Assembly (NCBI GenBank): GCA_963969395.1
Contig: OZ017802.1
Coordinates: 8,558,501 to 8,622,500 of the forward strand
DNA from: Pseudoscleropodium purum
Lineage: Eukaryota; Streptophyta; Bryopsida; Hypnales; Brachytheciaceae
Reading direction: 5' to 3'
Length of the DNA stretch: 64,000 nt
The notes beneath the pieces are model-generated. The model ran no database searches and was not told the DNA's origin. It saw only the letters and a list, made by a program, of their open reading frames with translations. Both the position numbers and the translations under genes were made by a program. The number at the start of each line of letters is the position of its first letter. The first letter of the stretch is position 1. Positions 37,044 through 50,069 of this stretch are shown piece by piece.

Positions 37044-38327
37044 TTGACACCTAAAGGACCAATATGCAATTTTTGGCTACATGAAATTTTGGGTAGGTAC
37101 ATGTGACCGAAGATTTCTATAAATTTAGACAAAATTTTAATAGATGGTGAAGACAAGGAATATCTTTTATATGTACTAAATTTCAAGACATTTGGAAATA
37201 TGAGTGCAAAGTTATGGCCTAATATATTTTATTTAAATGGACAATCTAGGTAAATAAGAAGAAATCACTTTTTTCATAAACAAAAATTTGAAACTCATTT
37301 TCTAGAATTACATATAAGGTAGAACTATCCATTACCATATGGATTTGCAATTTAGGTACTTTAGAGAAGCTATTTATGAGCTCTCATATTTTTCAAAGAT
37401 TGAATTGTTTGAGAGAAGTCGATTGTAAAAAGAGTGGAGACATTCTGACAAGAATTGAATTTTTTGTGATTTTTCAAAGCTGAAATGTAAAACTGTGAGT
37501 AGAGCCTTGTTGAAACATGATCAGACCATTGTTGAAGCGTGGGCTGATGTGTCCGCTCTCCAGTGCATTGCTATCATGATAATGGATTAGTAAGATTGTG
37601 GTAATAGATGGGGCCAATGATGGAAATGGAGAAAACTTGTAGGTGGTGGAATTGGGTAAATGGTGGTATTGGATAGTTCTACCTTATGTGGAAATCTTAG
37701 AATCATTCCATTTGAATCAATGAGTGTAAGTTTTGAGGATTTTTGATTTGTGGGCAATTATGGATTCTCTATTCTAAAATAAACTTTGAAGTCCTTTCAC
37801 AAACTCAATTTTCAATATTTTGGGGAAAAAAAATCATAGGATGTAGATTTTTTATTACAATGTTGTAACCATTGGGATTGGAAATTTTCAATTCCATAAT
37901 TAAATTCTTATCAATTTAGTATTTTGAATCGTTCTCTACTTCTGTCTACTCACTGTTTTTTTCTATATGTTGTACAATTCCAAATTATCGAAAAGAATTT
38001 AAGTATATATCCAACTTTTTTAGGAAAAAGAATCCAAAGAAACACTACCATTTAGACATTTTTTCATAGAAAAGTGAGCTTGTGAAATGCAATTGTCATA
38101 TTTTTTACAGGGCCAAAAAAATGATTTCAATGAATTTGGATGCAAATATCTTGCAATCCATGATGTGGAAATTTTTGAAACTCTTACTTTATATTTTGAA
38201 GTCAACATACTACAAGATCCTATAGTTACATGTGTAAAAAAAATTCAAAAATTGGGTAATTGTACTAAAAATGATAAGTTTTTTAATGCTTTTAGTGAGA
38301 ATATAGTCATGGAATTTTAGGGGTTAA
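37044..38327. mobile_element. TTAACCC-family TIR element, copy 4
   Basis: Homologous along most of its length to the element at 56319-57244 (shared blocks such as GGAATATCTTT, GGCAATTATGGATTCT and AAAGAAACACYAYCATTT). The right end GGAATTTTAGGGGTTAA is clear; the left end TTGACACCTAAAGGACC is diverged from TTAACCCCTAAAAGACC. It is about 1.28 kb, longer than its relative, with no ORF of note. Confidence 0.6.
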
Positions 38328-39469
38328 TACAACCCACTTACTTGATAGTCAATAGACTAGATTGACCCACATGTATGGGTGCTTGATTACCTACCCTTGG
38401 TAAGGAAGCAAACACAACTAGGTTCTTAGCTTTTATCCACTTTTAAATTTAAGAGAGTGTTATGAGTGCGGTCTATTGTGCTTTCCAAGCAATGGATCTT
38501 GCTATTGTTTCCTAGTTTCATGGATGGGCGAAAAAAATGCCTAGAGATGTGAGGGATGTGATGTCTAATTACTTGTTAAGTATCAAGTTACTATGGTTCC
38601 ACCGTGATTCCTGCAATACTCCAGCCTACCTACACAATTCTCTAGGTGGTACCTTCTAAGTCTATCCTTAGGTCTAGCCCTATTGGCTCTAAGTTTCACT
38701 CCTAGTTTTACTTTGTGGTTATGGCTCTTACTCTACTACCTACCTCCTATATGATTCTAACCTTTCCGTAAACCCTCCTTTCTATATTATGCATTCTTTG
38801 AGGCTTAACTTCTAATATTTTGTGCTAACTCCCCAGTTGATAACTTGGGTAAAATGACCAAGGTGAACTAGGCGCCATACCTTGCCACTGCTACGGTTTG
38901 ACATGGTTTCATCCCTGTCCGCATAAGCCTCTTCCGGTTCCTTGGCCGGCCCCTGTTAGATTTCGGTTGTTGTTCCTTGGGATTGGTTTCAAGCTCACCC
39001 CTCAAGTGGAGGGGAAGGTACACTTCTATGTTCTTCCTTCTTTCCTCTTTTTCTTTCTCCCTACTTCTTTCCACACTAACACTATTCCACTAAGGATATT
39101 GATGGCAGCCTTACACTGTAGATCCGAATACCCAAGCTCTTTAATGGAACTCTTTCCCCCTCTTACGCGCCTCCTTTTGTGTCATACTAATCTAGATTCT
39201 AATGGTTACAATGGGCTCTTTAGATTTCTCCTAGGACTTATCTAATCTATTAGCTAGCACACTATTCATCTCCTTCCTCTTCTAGCCTACTTCCATTGCT
39301 TGTAGTTCTCTTGTTGGTGAGAGAGTAGGTGGTTAGGAGGTTGTGTGCAGGTGACCCATGGATGTGTTGTTTTTCTTTTCTACTTCTCTTTCTTTATCTA
39401 GCCCCCTCTTCAATTTACATCCTTCCTCATTTGTTTGTTTTGTTTGGCCTTTAATTGGACCCTACTAAC
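38328..39469. other. Mixed-composition region, probably LTR-element debris
   Basis: The sequence is less AT-rich than its surroundings, with C/T-rich tracts. The frame at 38898-39245 (plus) is Pro/Phe/Leu-rich and lacks motifs. No gene recognised. Confidence 0.3.
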
Positions 39470-40860
39470 TGCTAGACCCTTTCAACTAAAGGACCCCCCT
39501 TGTTGAACCTCCCTTGCAACACCCACCTTTTGTGGTGCCCACCTTTGTTGGACCTCCCTTACAGTATCTACCTTCCTTGGACCTCTCTTACGGTACCCCC
39601 TTAGAATCTAAGGTGCTGGCTTGCGATACCTGAGGTCCGGCTCATAATATTGGACTGTTGGCTCGTGATATCTGGGATGCTGGCTGGGTTGCTCTAGATT
39701 GCTGTAGGCTAGCTGGATCACGATGGGCTAGTTAGTTGCTCTAGGTTGTGGTGGATTGTATTAAATTGTGGAGGTTGTACTAGATTGCAGTGGATTGGCT
39801 GGATTGTTTGGGGTCGCAATGAACTAACTAGCATACTCTAGGTTGCAGTGGGTTGTATTGGATTGCAATGGGTTGGCTAGATTATAAAGGCTTTGTCTAA
39901 TTCTAACTTCTTGGGTTCCCGCAAGGGGACCCACTTAACCAACTAAACTGGATTTTTGGTGGGAAAGTTAACCTTGGGCCGGAGCTTCGCCGTCTAAGGG
40001 CCTAAGCCTAATTTACTCGGGGAACTTAATGGACCCAAACCACTAAGGATGTTATGACATTCTCCCCACTCTACCACTAATCTTGAAAGCTAAACTTTGG
40101 ATATTTCTGAGAATGTCTTACAAACTAGACTTTAGAAGTATGTGCCAAAGGGGTTCAAAGCTTTGCTGTCAAGTTGGGTTTAACACCAATTGTAAGACTT
40201 TGAAATGCCTCGGGGGGTCGTGGCTCCGCCATATGGGACCTTTTAATACACATTGTAGAACTAACCTTAGCTATGGGTTCAAAGCTTCGCCATCCTATAA
40301 GGGAATCACTTGACAAGGGAATGATTAGACAAAAGAATAGGAGGTCCCCTAAGGGAGAACACAACAGAGGTACAAAGCTTCGCCATCCCGAAGGGGGGTC
40401 CATTCAACATGAACAACTTTAGGAAAAGGTTAGTTGCCAAAAAGTACACCAAGGGTAGAACAAGGGCCAATAGTCCACTAAACTTCTCACTCACGACACC
40501 ACTCACACACTAGAGACTTCCCTAAGCGGCATCACCAAGGTATGGTGGGAGGTTACTCTAGGAGTAGTACAAGATACCAAAGACTCTTAGTCCATACAAA
40601 TGACTCATGAGTTTACAAAAGACCCCCAACTCCACCTTTTAACACACGAAAGTATACAAAGGCAAGGTAGAAGGGATCTAAGGGACCTTCCAAAGCTTGA
40701 GAATAAACAACAAAGGAGCCAAAAGTGCTCTAAATACACTGTAGGGGATTTTGGCTTCAAATGCCAACTATCCAAAACAACTTGGACCCACGGGCCTAAC
40801 AACAAATGAAGGGGGTGATTTTAAAGAGGGAAATGGAGCCCTTAAATAGGTTTCAAGGGA
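39470..40860. repeat. LTR-like debris with AAGCTTCGCCATCC repeats
   Basis: The phrase (G)AGCTTCGCC[A/G]TC recurs at about 39984, 40283 and 40378, with diverged relatives near 40158 and 40222. It is usually followed by an A/G-rich AAGGG(A/G) stretch. Another copy lies at 55447. A C-rich block of GTTGGACCTCCC-like phrases lies at 39480-39600, and a GGATTGCAGTGGGTTG-like minisatellite lies at 39700-39890. Such phrase repeats are common in plant LTRs, but no boundaries or coding region could be fixed. Confidence 0.35.
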
Positions 40861-40869
40861 CCACTCCCT

Positions 40870-40935
40870 GGGGATGCTAGTATGTGAACTTGTGAACGTG
40901 AGCCTATGAGCGTGTGAGCTTGTGAGCCTACATTT
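40870..40935 (+). repeat. GTGAGC phrase repeat, also at 34445-34480 and 49440-49505
   Basis: GTGAACTTGTGAACGTGAGC followed by CTATGAGCGTGTGAGC recurs inverted at 49440-49505 (CTCATAGGCTCATGCTCAC) beside a similar GGACCACTCCC block, and as GTGAGCATGTGAGCC at 34460. These are probably the ends of one repeat family. Confidence 0.45.
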
Positions 40936-41004
40936 TTTTGTTCCATTAAGAGTTTGTATATCCATCAAGAACCTATGACCGTGGAATTAGAAAGAAGGAT
41001 TTTC

Positions 41005-41490
41005 AATCCGAATGAACAACAAATGAATATGCTACTATGCAATTTTGTACCCAAAAATTGAACAAATGTATTTCCAAAAATTGAGATATAGTCAAAATAG
41101 ATAGACTTTGTAAGCAAGTACATGATAAAAATAGATGTAATGGCTTAAGATGTCTCACTACAAAGTTCTTAAATATAAAATTGGAATACATCATAACAAC
41201 ATCATAGAAATGACATTTATGAAGTCTAAAATAGAAGGACCAATAAGTATGGGTCGTAAAGGCTAAATATAATATGGTGATAAGCAAAGGCTCTAAACAT
41301 TATAAACACTAAATCATAAATAATGCTTTTGAATGATTAAGTGATAAATGTAGTCTTTATTATAAATCTTTATTTAATTTAAAGGATGAAAATGGTCCAC
41401 CTATTTTATTTTATTTTTATTACTATATTTGAAAATAAAAACAAAAATATCTTAGACATTGAATATTTAAAATAAATATAGTAGTCATAT
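41005..41490 (-). repeat. Dispersed repeat, empty-site partner of 16440-17400
   Basis: On the minus strand this aligns with 16440-17400 but lacks the 530-bp solo LTR present there. At the matching point it reads GCTTATCACCATAT. Confidence 0.6.
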
Positions 41491-41589
41491 GTTATACACC
41501 AAATAACTTTACTAACCCTAAATGACCTAAACAATCATTTTTTGATCAATCTCCTTCTTTTTTGAATTGTCTTTTTTTGAATTTTATTT

Positions 41590-43560
41590 TTTCTAAAAAT
41601 AATAATAATTTCTAAAAAATATTATATATACATAATTAATTTCAATGGTAGTAGTTTGATTTAATTCCAAGTTAAACTCCACTTTGTGGAATTTTATAAA
41701 GTTTAGTGATAGAGTGTAATTCATGATTTATAAAAAATGTAGTATCCCACAACAATATGCACATAATCAAAAATAGCAAGCAAAGGATCCATACCATCTA
41801 GAAGATAGTTAATAGATACTAGATCAACCACAACATCAAAAGGCTTTTTTGTCTCAGTAGCCAACTATCATATACAAAATTTAAATTAGAATAATGCAAC
41901 AATTGAATAAAAAGGTTCAAAAAATATTTTTATTTAAATAATAAAAATAGACAAGTATTCATTTGAGCTCACCAATCATTTAGCCTTATGAAGCCACTTA
42001 GAAAAGTCAATATCATTGAATTTTGCTTTAAGAAATTTGAAAGCGTCACAAAATATAAGAGACTTGTTTACATCTCTAACCACTTGATTTTTAAAGAAGT
42101 GTTCATTGTTGAAGTTGCCAACATTCAAAACTTATCTCTAGTCATCTCTAAACCTTCATTATGAGTTTTAAAGTGACACTTCATTTGCTCCAAGAAAATT
42201 GTGATGTATTTAGGATATGCAATAGAAAGTTACTTCTTTAATTATGAATGAAAAGCTACCTTCCCCTTGTCAACAACTTTGGAGACTCATTCATCAATTG
42301 CATTTGGAGTTTAATTTGATGGATTGTAATGTTTTTCACAAAATTTCTTAAGTTATAATAGAAGTGTTCTTCAATTCTTGTTGTACGAAGTAAATGACAT
42401 ATAAGAATAAACAAAATTGCACATGATAACAAATATTCTAATGTATAATAGAGCAATTTAATATCAATTTAAATTAACAACAATAACAAAAGAAAATACG
42501 AAATAAAAAATAAAACTAAAAATTGAAAATAATATGGAATAGAAAATAAAACTTTAGAAATGAATCTTAAAATATGACCCCATTTAGAGCTTCAAAAGTC
42601 AAAGTGAATTAAATTCTTTAATTGGACTTTTACTTGGCTTCAGCTATAGTAAGATTCTCTTTGGAGATAAATTTTTGAAAATATGAGAATGGTTGCCTAG
42701 CAACACTTTGAATGCAATGAAGTTTGCGAATGAGATTTATGGAAATATAAAAATTTTGATTTTTCATGGCAAAATAAAATTTATTGTATTAAAATATGTG
42801 AAGTGAACATCAAACAAAATAAGGTAAAATAAAGACAATTGTAATGGTCCAAATCAAACAAGCTTTAGAGATTAAGAAATGAAAAGAAATAAAAAATAAT
42901 AATGAAATATAAAGAATTACCAATTAACATTATGTAATGTTGCCAATATAATTACAATGTACCTCTTGACCTCCCAATCAATACTTTCAATAATATAATG
43001 CCACATGAAGTCATTTACATAATTAGGATTGATAATAGGCAACAATGCTTGAAGATAGTAGTTGCTATCCCACAACATAATATTTTGTTAAAGAAAACTT
43101 TGAGATCTTTATCATTTTTCAGTTTTTTATTAAATGCAACATTTGCCTACATCTAGTTGGCACTCCACATTTCAATAATCAATATCATTTGTAACATCTA
43201 CTATCTTTCCTTCATTACTCTCCAAAGCCATATAGAAAACTCCATTTCCTTCTATATAACCATAAGTTACAAAATATGCAACTAAATTCATGGCATCATT
43301 CTTCAAAACAGGCCTAACAACTAGTAAAAAAATCATATAACATTAAGGAATATTGATTTTTGATTATGTTCTTAGTTTATACCTCAACTCCTCAAGACAA
43401 GAAGAAGTGTTCACAGTCTCCTTCAAAAAGCCATGCAACTCTAATTGATTTTTAGAAAGAAGTTGAAGTATAGCATCTAATCTCTATGCTTGTGGATCTC
43501 TTTGTAGCAACATCTTTGAAATTACGTTTAAATCAAGATTAAAAAAAATCTAGATTGTAT
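41590..43560 (-). pseudogene. Decayed multi-exon transposon gene (AIDEW family)
   Basis: Read leftwards. Exon-like segments: SKNQLELHGFLKETVNTSSC then LEELR up to a donor near 43385; after a short intron ending TTGTTAG, PVLKNDAMNLVAYFVTYGYI, GNGVFYMALESNEGKIVDV and TNDIDYWNVECQLDVG with C-to-T stops; then LWDSNYYLQALLPIINPNYV, NDFMWHYIIESIDWEVKRYI (about 43070-42910); then the part shared with 8.3-9.1 kb (AIDE-V-SKVVDKGKVAF, IAYPKYITIFLEQMKCHF). The family is unknown to me. Direction and spacing make one gene likely, transcribed from the TATA box at 46034-46042 through the 97-bp array. Confidence 0.4.
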
Positions 43561-43584
43561 ATATGTATTGTACAACATGTAATT

Positions 43585-45975
43585 CAATACAATAGTTGTT
43601 AATGGCTATGCATTAAAAAAGCCCATAATTTTTAGTATTTGACCAAATTCTAGCATATGTTGTAAGTAATTTAGAATTCCTAAAACTGTGGCTATTAACA
43701 GTTGTGCATTAGGAAGACCAATATGATTTCAACATTTGATCAAATTCATGCATATGCTACAAGCAAATTTAAATCTCCAAAATTGAGTTGTTAACGGTTG
43801 TACACTTGGAAGCCCAAATTCTTTTTAGCATTTGACTAAATTCTCACATATGCTACAAGGAAATTTGAATCCTCCAAACCATAGGCCGGTAAGTGTAAAT
43901 AGTTGTGCACTTGAAGGGCAAATTTTTTTAACATTTGAACCAAATTTTGGCATATATTGCAAGCAAATTTAAATCCTTGAAGTAGTGGCTATTAATGGTT
44001 GAGATTTAGGAAGGTCACAAAAAATTTCAACATTTGATTGATTTTTGCATATGCTAGAAACAAATTTGAATCTTCCAAACCGTAGCCATTAAAAGCTAGG
44101 GATTTAGAAATGCCCAAAAAATTTCAACATTTGACTGATTCTTACATACACAACAAACAAATTTGAATTCTCGAAACCATTGTTCTTAATAGCTAGAGTC
44201 TAAGAAGGCCCTAAATTTTTCAACATTTGACTAATTCTTGCATATGCAAAAAACAAATTTGAATCTACAAAATTGTAGCCATTAATGGCTAGAGGTCTAA
44301 GAAGGTCCAAAAAATTTTCAACATTTAATTAATTTTAGCATTTACAACAAATAAATTTGAATCCCCAAAACTATAGCCGTTAACAATTGAGGTCTAGGAA
44401 GGATCCAAAAATTTCAACATTTGACTAATTTTTGCATATACAACAAACAAATTTGAATCCCTAAAACTAAAGCCGTTAACGGTTAGGGGTCTAGGAAGGC
44501 CCAAAAATTTTCAGCATTTAACTTATTTTAGCATATACAACAAACAAATTTGAATCTCCCAAACTATAGTTGTTAATAACTAGGGATCTAGAAAGGCCTA
44601 AAAAATTTCAACATTTGACTAATTTTTGTATATATAGGTAACAAATTTAAATCTCTAAAATTGAAGCCTTTAACGGTTGGGGGTTTAAGAAGGCCCAAAA
44701 TTTTTCAACATTTAACTTATTTTAGAATATACAATAAACAAATTTGAATCTCCAAAACCATAGTCGTTAACAGCTAAGGGTTTAGGAAAGCCCAAAATTT
44801 TTAGCATTTTACTTATTTTAGCATATACAACAAATAAATTTGAATCCCCAAAACCATAGTTGCTAACAATTGGGGGTTTAGGAAGGCCTCAAAAATTTCA
44901 ACATTTGACTAATTTTTGCATACATAGGAAGCAAATTTGAATCCCCCAAATCGTAGGCATTAACGGCTAGGGGTTTAGGAAGGTTCCAAAAATTTCAGCA
45001 TTTGACTAATTCTAGCATATACAACAAACAAATTTGAATCTCCAAAATCGTAGTTGTTAACAGTTGGGAGTTGAGGAAGACCCCCAAAATTTCAACATTT
45101 GACTAATTTTTGCATACATAAGAAGCAAATTTGAATCTCCAAAACTGTAGCCATTAATGGCTAGGGATCTAGGAAGGCCCCAAAAATTTTAGCATTTAAC
45201 TAATTTTAGCATATATAACAAACAAATTTGAATCTCCAAAACTATAGCCGTTAACGGCTAGGAGTCTAAGAAGGCTCTTAAAATTTCAACATTTGACTCA
45301 TTTTTGCATATTCTGGAAATAAATTTGAATCTCCAAAATTGTAGCCATTAACAGTTGGGGGTTTAAGAAGGCTCAAATTTTTTTTCAGCATTTAACTAAT
45401 TTTAATGTGTATAACAAATAAATTTGGATCTCCAAAACTATAGCATTAATGGCTAGGGATCTAGGAAGGCCCTAAAAATTTCAAAATTGGACTAATTTTT
45501 GCATATTCTGGAAATAAATTTAGATCTCCAAAACTATAGCGTTAATGGCTAGGGATATAGGAAGGCCCTAAAAATTTCAAAATTGGACTAATTTTTGCAT
45601 ATTCTGGAAATAAATTTGAACCTCTAAGACCGTAGCCATTAACAAGTGGGGGTCTAGGAAGGCCCCAAAAATTTTAGCATTTGACTAAATTCTTGCATAT
45701 GCTACAAAAAAATGTGAACTATAGCCCCAAAACTATAGCTGTTAACAATTGGAGGTCTAGGAAGGCCCAGAAAATTTCAACATATGACTAATTCTTGCAT
45801 ATGCTGGAAACAAATTTGAACTTGCAAAACCATAACCATTATCGGCTAGAGGTCTAAAACGGCCCGAAATTTTCAGCATTTGAACAAATTCTTGCATATG
45901 CTACAAAAAATTTGTATCATCAAAACCATAGCCATTAAATGCTAGAGTTTAAGAAGGCCCAAGAAGATTTTAAGT
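43585..45975. repeat. Array of about 25 units of 97 bp
   Basis: Successive CAAATTTGAA marks at 44061, 44158, 44254, 44352, 44448 and 44545 give a period of 96-98 bp. The typical unit is CAAATTTGAATCTCCAAAAC, an imperfect dyad centred on GCCGTTAACGGC, TAGGGGTCTAGGAAGGCCC, then TTTCAACATTTGACTAATTT and TTGCATATACAACAAA. GCCGTTAACGGC is a perfect 12-base palindrome (for example 45247-45258). Units differ by roughly 10-25%. A period that is not a multiple of three and stops in all frames exclude a protein repeat. It lies immediately upstream of the minus-strand pseudogene at 41.6-43.6 kb. Confidence 0.8.
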
Positions 45976-46033
45976 TTTGACCACATAGATTTAAAAGCTA
46001 CAAATTTTGAGTGACCCTAAGAGAGAAGACAAG

Positions 46034-46042
46034 CTATTTATA
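46034..46042 (-). promoter_or_regulatory. TATA box facing the 97-bp array
   Basis: The minus strand reads CTTGTATAAATAGCTTGTC, a near-ideal plant TATA box (TATAAATA). It sits about 60 bp outside the array and points toward it, so transcription would run through the array into the decayed gene at 43.6-41.6 kb. This rests on position only. Confidence 0.4.
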
Positions 46043-46790
46043 CAAGTGAGATGGTAGGAAGTAAAACAACCCATGTGGGATATGTAAATTAGGATTACTA
46101 GGAGTTCAACTGTTCATACCTAGTTAAGTTAAAAGTAGAATTGTGTTCAACATAGAACTTTGGACCTCATTTTTTCATAATAGAATAATTTTTTTCTTAA
46201 AACTTTGAACTAATAAAAGTTTGAAAATCAAATTAAATTTCATCTCTAAAAATCCTTTTGAGATTTGAAGTCTTGAAAAGAAAATTATGGAAAAAATTCA
46301 AAGAAGGGTTAGAAGTCACAATTTCTTTGACATTTCTAAACATCCTTTCTAAATTTTGTTCATAAATTTCTTATGAAGATTCAAAATCACAAATAGATTT
46401 CTTGGAAGAAATTGAGCTTGATTTTTCAACTTTCATTAGTTCAAATTTTTTTGAAAAAAATCATTCCATTGTGCCAAAATGAAATGTGAAGTTTTAAATT
46501 GAACATAATTCCTTCATTTTGACAATAAGTGGTCAACCTCTCATCTTCAAATTTTCCCATACCCATTAAAGATTGATGAAAGACAGTGGGTTTCATTATA
46601 AAAACTATCTCTCAATCCTTCAATCTTATTAAATGTCAATGAAGTAATTCTTTCATTCAACCATCAAAAAAAATTTGGTAGTAGATGGTTAAATGATATT
46701 TAATATATAGTTAGATGAATTGTTATTAGATTTTTTTAAATTTTTGATGAACCATCTTTACAATTTTTTGTAAATTCAAATGTTTGGTCC
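46043..46790. other. AT-rich spacer
   Basis: No gene recognised. It would be promoter-distal sequence of the element read leftwards or the start of the plus-strand remnant that follows. Confidence 0.3.
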
Positions 46791-46799
46791 TAGATTGAA

Positions 46800-47520
46800 A
46801 AAAAATTGGCACTTATTTTCAAGTATAATAAATTCAAACTTGCTATCCGAATATGGTATTTGTTTAAAATGATTGTTGATGGGCTTAGAAGTGGAATTGA
46901 TTTTATAAGACAGATGCAACCAAGTGATGACCTTGAAAACTACTTTTTCATATTTGAACATGTGAAGAGAGTGAAATCATACACAATTATCACTTGTCAC
47001 ATTTATGATTCTACTTATTGCAAAGTCATGACTATTGCCATTTGTGATATATAGATTGCTTAGGATACTAAAAGCTAGCTCATTTTTGGCATTATCATAG
47101 GTCATTGTAGAAAATAGGATGTTGAATCCAACCTTCAAAGGATTCATGTGTGATAATGTGCTGAAGACAATTAACTTTAATACAATTCACATTGTGTATA
47201 GGTTAGGGGATTCATTTGTTTCAATGGTAGACTTTGAAAGGACTTTCTTGTTCCATTGGGCAACAAACATGTATAAGCTCACAAAGAAGCTAATCAATAA
47301 AGAATTCTTGAACCAATATATTTGACTCTACATGCAGTTGATAACATAAATATTTAAAGTAAACAAGATGTATTTAGAAATCAAAGCTTGGTAGTGTTTC
47401 TCTAATGTTGCATCAAATCCGGCAATTCATGAACTTATTGGAGGATTGAATCACATTTTGATACTTTCAATACGTTAGTGGGGTGGATTCATAGAGACAA
47501 TATTACCTTTAACATGTTTT
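46800..47520 (+). pseudogene. Mutator-like (MULE/FAR1-type) transposase remnant
   Basis: Plus-strand pieces in two frames: HVKRVKSYTIITCHIYDSTY then CKVMTIAICDI, followed after a frameshift by NPTFKGFMCDNVLKTINFNT, IHIVYRLGDSFVSMVDFERT and FLFHWATNMYKLTKKLINKE, then AW-CFSNVASNPAIHELIGGL and SIR-WGGFI. Stops lie where TGG (W) or CAG (Q) is expected. From memory this order (D-S-T-Y-C-K-V-M, F-K-G-F-M-D, D-E-R-T-FHW, HEL…WGG) resembles a Mutator-like transposase family of seed-free plants. The remote family call needs a profile search. Confidence 0.4.
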
Positions 47521-50069
47521 TTCCTTCCTTTTTCTATCTTAAACTCTAAATTATAAACTATTTGAATAATGACTTTATTCATCATCTTTGCAAAAATTGA
47601 GAATAGAAGAACTAATAGATGTCTCAATGTCCAACCTCAAAGAAACAATGTACTACAAATGGATGCAAACTTTAAAAAAATATAGATCAATTAATATATT
47701 AGTTGCCACATGTAATGAGTGGGTTTGAGTCTTCATACACATGACCAACTATATGGCTTACCTTTGTGAGGGCCCTTCTAGAAAAGGTCCCTTTAAAAAG
47801 GGATTGAAATTGAAGAGTATTATGGCATGTAGAGATGGAAAGAAAATTGCAAACACCCTTAGTGAAATGCTTGAAACAGAAGATATCTACACTCAAATTC
47901 TACATTTAGAAATAAAATAGGTATTTGAGTTTAACAAAAAGAAATTGGATCTTCTAATCAATTTTGAAGGTGATTTTCATCAATCCAAAAAGGTTAACTT
48001 CTTTCATCTTTGGATTTAAACTAAATTGGTCATTGCTAAAATGCATCTTCAAATTGTATATTTGAGGAGTTTAATATGATCATGCCATGTACGTGATCTA
48101 TGGTGGAAACAAATAACAATACATTAGAATGACACATAGTGAGAATTTTATACAACCCAAGAAAACAATATCATACCATTCAAAAGTGCATACATGCTAA
48201 ATGCAAGATATTGATTGTTAAGCATGAAAAATTCATTTTGCCCTACTTACAAAGGGTAGAAGTATAAAAATAAGAACATGATAATTCTAATTAAGTCAAT
48301 TTTTGGTTTTGCACAAACCAAATTGCATGATATGTCATGAAACCTAAGATTTTCCATATTCTTACCCAAGTTGAGATCTCTAAGATCTGGCATGTTCTTA
48401 TTCATACGAATCTTACTTGTACCAAAATCATTAAGCTTCAAAAAATTAGATTTTGCTTACAGTTCACCAATCCGAAGTCTCTTTGACATTTAATCACTTT
48501 GTCTTAGGTATTTGAACTTGTGTTGTGGGCTTGTTCTTGACTAGAATATACTTAAAGAATCTCTTCCATTTGAAATGGCAAGCAAGTTTGTCAAAACAAT
48601 AAGGCACCTATTGAAAATCACCAAAATCAATAGAAAAGTGCAAGGAATGTAACCGCAAATATGATTAAGGAGAATTTCCTTTTTTGCCTTAAACTTAGTG
48701 CTATTATTATGTTTTTGTTTAGGATTGACGTTAACCAAAAGGTCCATAACATCACACTTTGAAATTTTCTATTTCATATTTGTCTTCATTATAGAAATAT
48801 GAATGGGACTTCCATTAAAAAGTGTGGCATTTATAAAAACTGCAAATACCTTAATTACATCTTTCATTATTTTTGCAAAGTAGATTATGAGACAAACACA
48901 TTCATTTAAGCTTTTATTTTTAGTTTGGATGAAGTTGAGCAAGTGTTTGTTGTTGTTAAATCATTAAGATGTGCAAATGAGCAAGTTAATTGATAGTCAA
49001 GTATTAGCATGATATAAAGTAGATGCATAGTACCAATATATTATCTTCAAAATCTCCAAATTTGAGAAGCAAAATCTTATATTCATATTTCAATATGTAT
49101 TCTTTGCTATCATATAAGAATATTTTATTATGTACACAATATTCTACATCCTATGATATTTTCATTGTATTTATCTTTCTCTAATCCTTAAAATTACCTC
49201 TAAATTATTTGTACTCTTACTTAATTAGTCCACCTTAAAATGACCTTTTGGAACCTGATATAAATTTCGAAACATGTAATAGCACCTTCTTAGGCTTTAA
49301 GATCTAAAGTCCATAGTCATCGGTCCCATGATAACAAATCATATTGTCTAAATATAATAAATTTAAATGAAAAAACATTAGTCTTTTAAGTATTGAAACA
49401 AAAAAATTTAGAAATTACATTATGTTCTAAATTTCTAGGCTTTAGGCTCACACAATCCTTGCTCACCGCTCATAGGCTCATGCTCACATGCTCACATGCT
49501 AGTGTCATTGGACCACTCCCCCCCCCCTCTAAACTCCTACTAGTAACCTTATCAACTCAGATTTTCATCCTACTCCTAAACTTTTAACTATTTACCACAT
49601 ACTAGACCAACATCTCAACTTTTGGAGATTAACTCCAAATGCCAAACGGTTTGCGCCATTGGCTTTAGATCACCATATTTAGTCTAAGATTCCCTTGCCC
49701 CCCATATCAAGACCAAAACCCAACAAAAGCTAGTATAGATTAAAAACCAAATTGGGATAAATTCCCAAATGTTGGTGGTTTTCTATTTTGAGAAAAAGTA
49801 ACTAGCTTGTGGTCTTCAATAGGTGCAAGAGAGTAAATAAAGACTCCTTGTTGACTTCATTTCAACATCATCTGCTCCTAGAGCGTTGGTCAACGTTGCG
49901 AGGGACCGCCACGTGATTAATTCCTGAGAAATTTGGCCTCTATCGGAATCTTGCTGCTATCAGAATGTTGTGAAATTTGGTGGAGCACATTATTAGCATA
50001 AAACAAGTTAGTCTAATTTTTAGTGAGATTTTACCGCAACCTAGGTAATTTTCAAAAAAATTTCATTGG
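47521..50069. other. AT-rich decayed DNA
   Basis: Possible continuation of the Mutator-like remnant up to about 48.2 kb (readable phrases such as PTIWLTFVRALLEKVPLKRD on the plus strand). The remainder is AT-rich without a gene. A repeat end resembling 40855-40935 lies at 49440-49530. Confidence 0.3.

Noticed and set aside
43585..45975. CRISPR-like array
   Set aside because: Units are tandem and wholly repetitive with no unique spacers, in a plant nuclear context.
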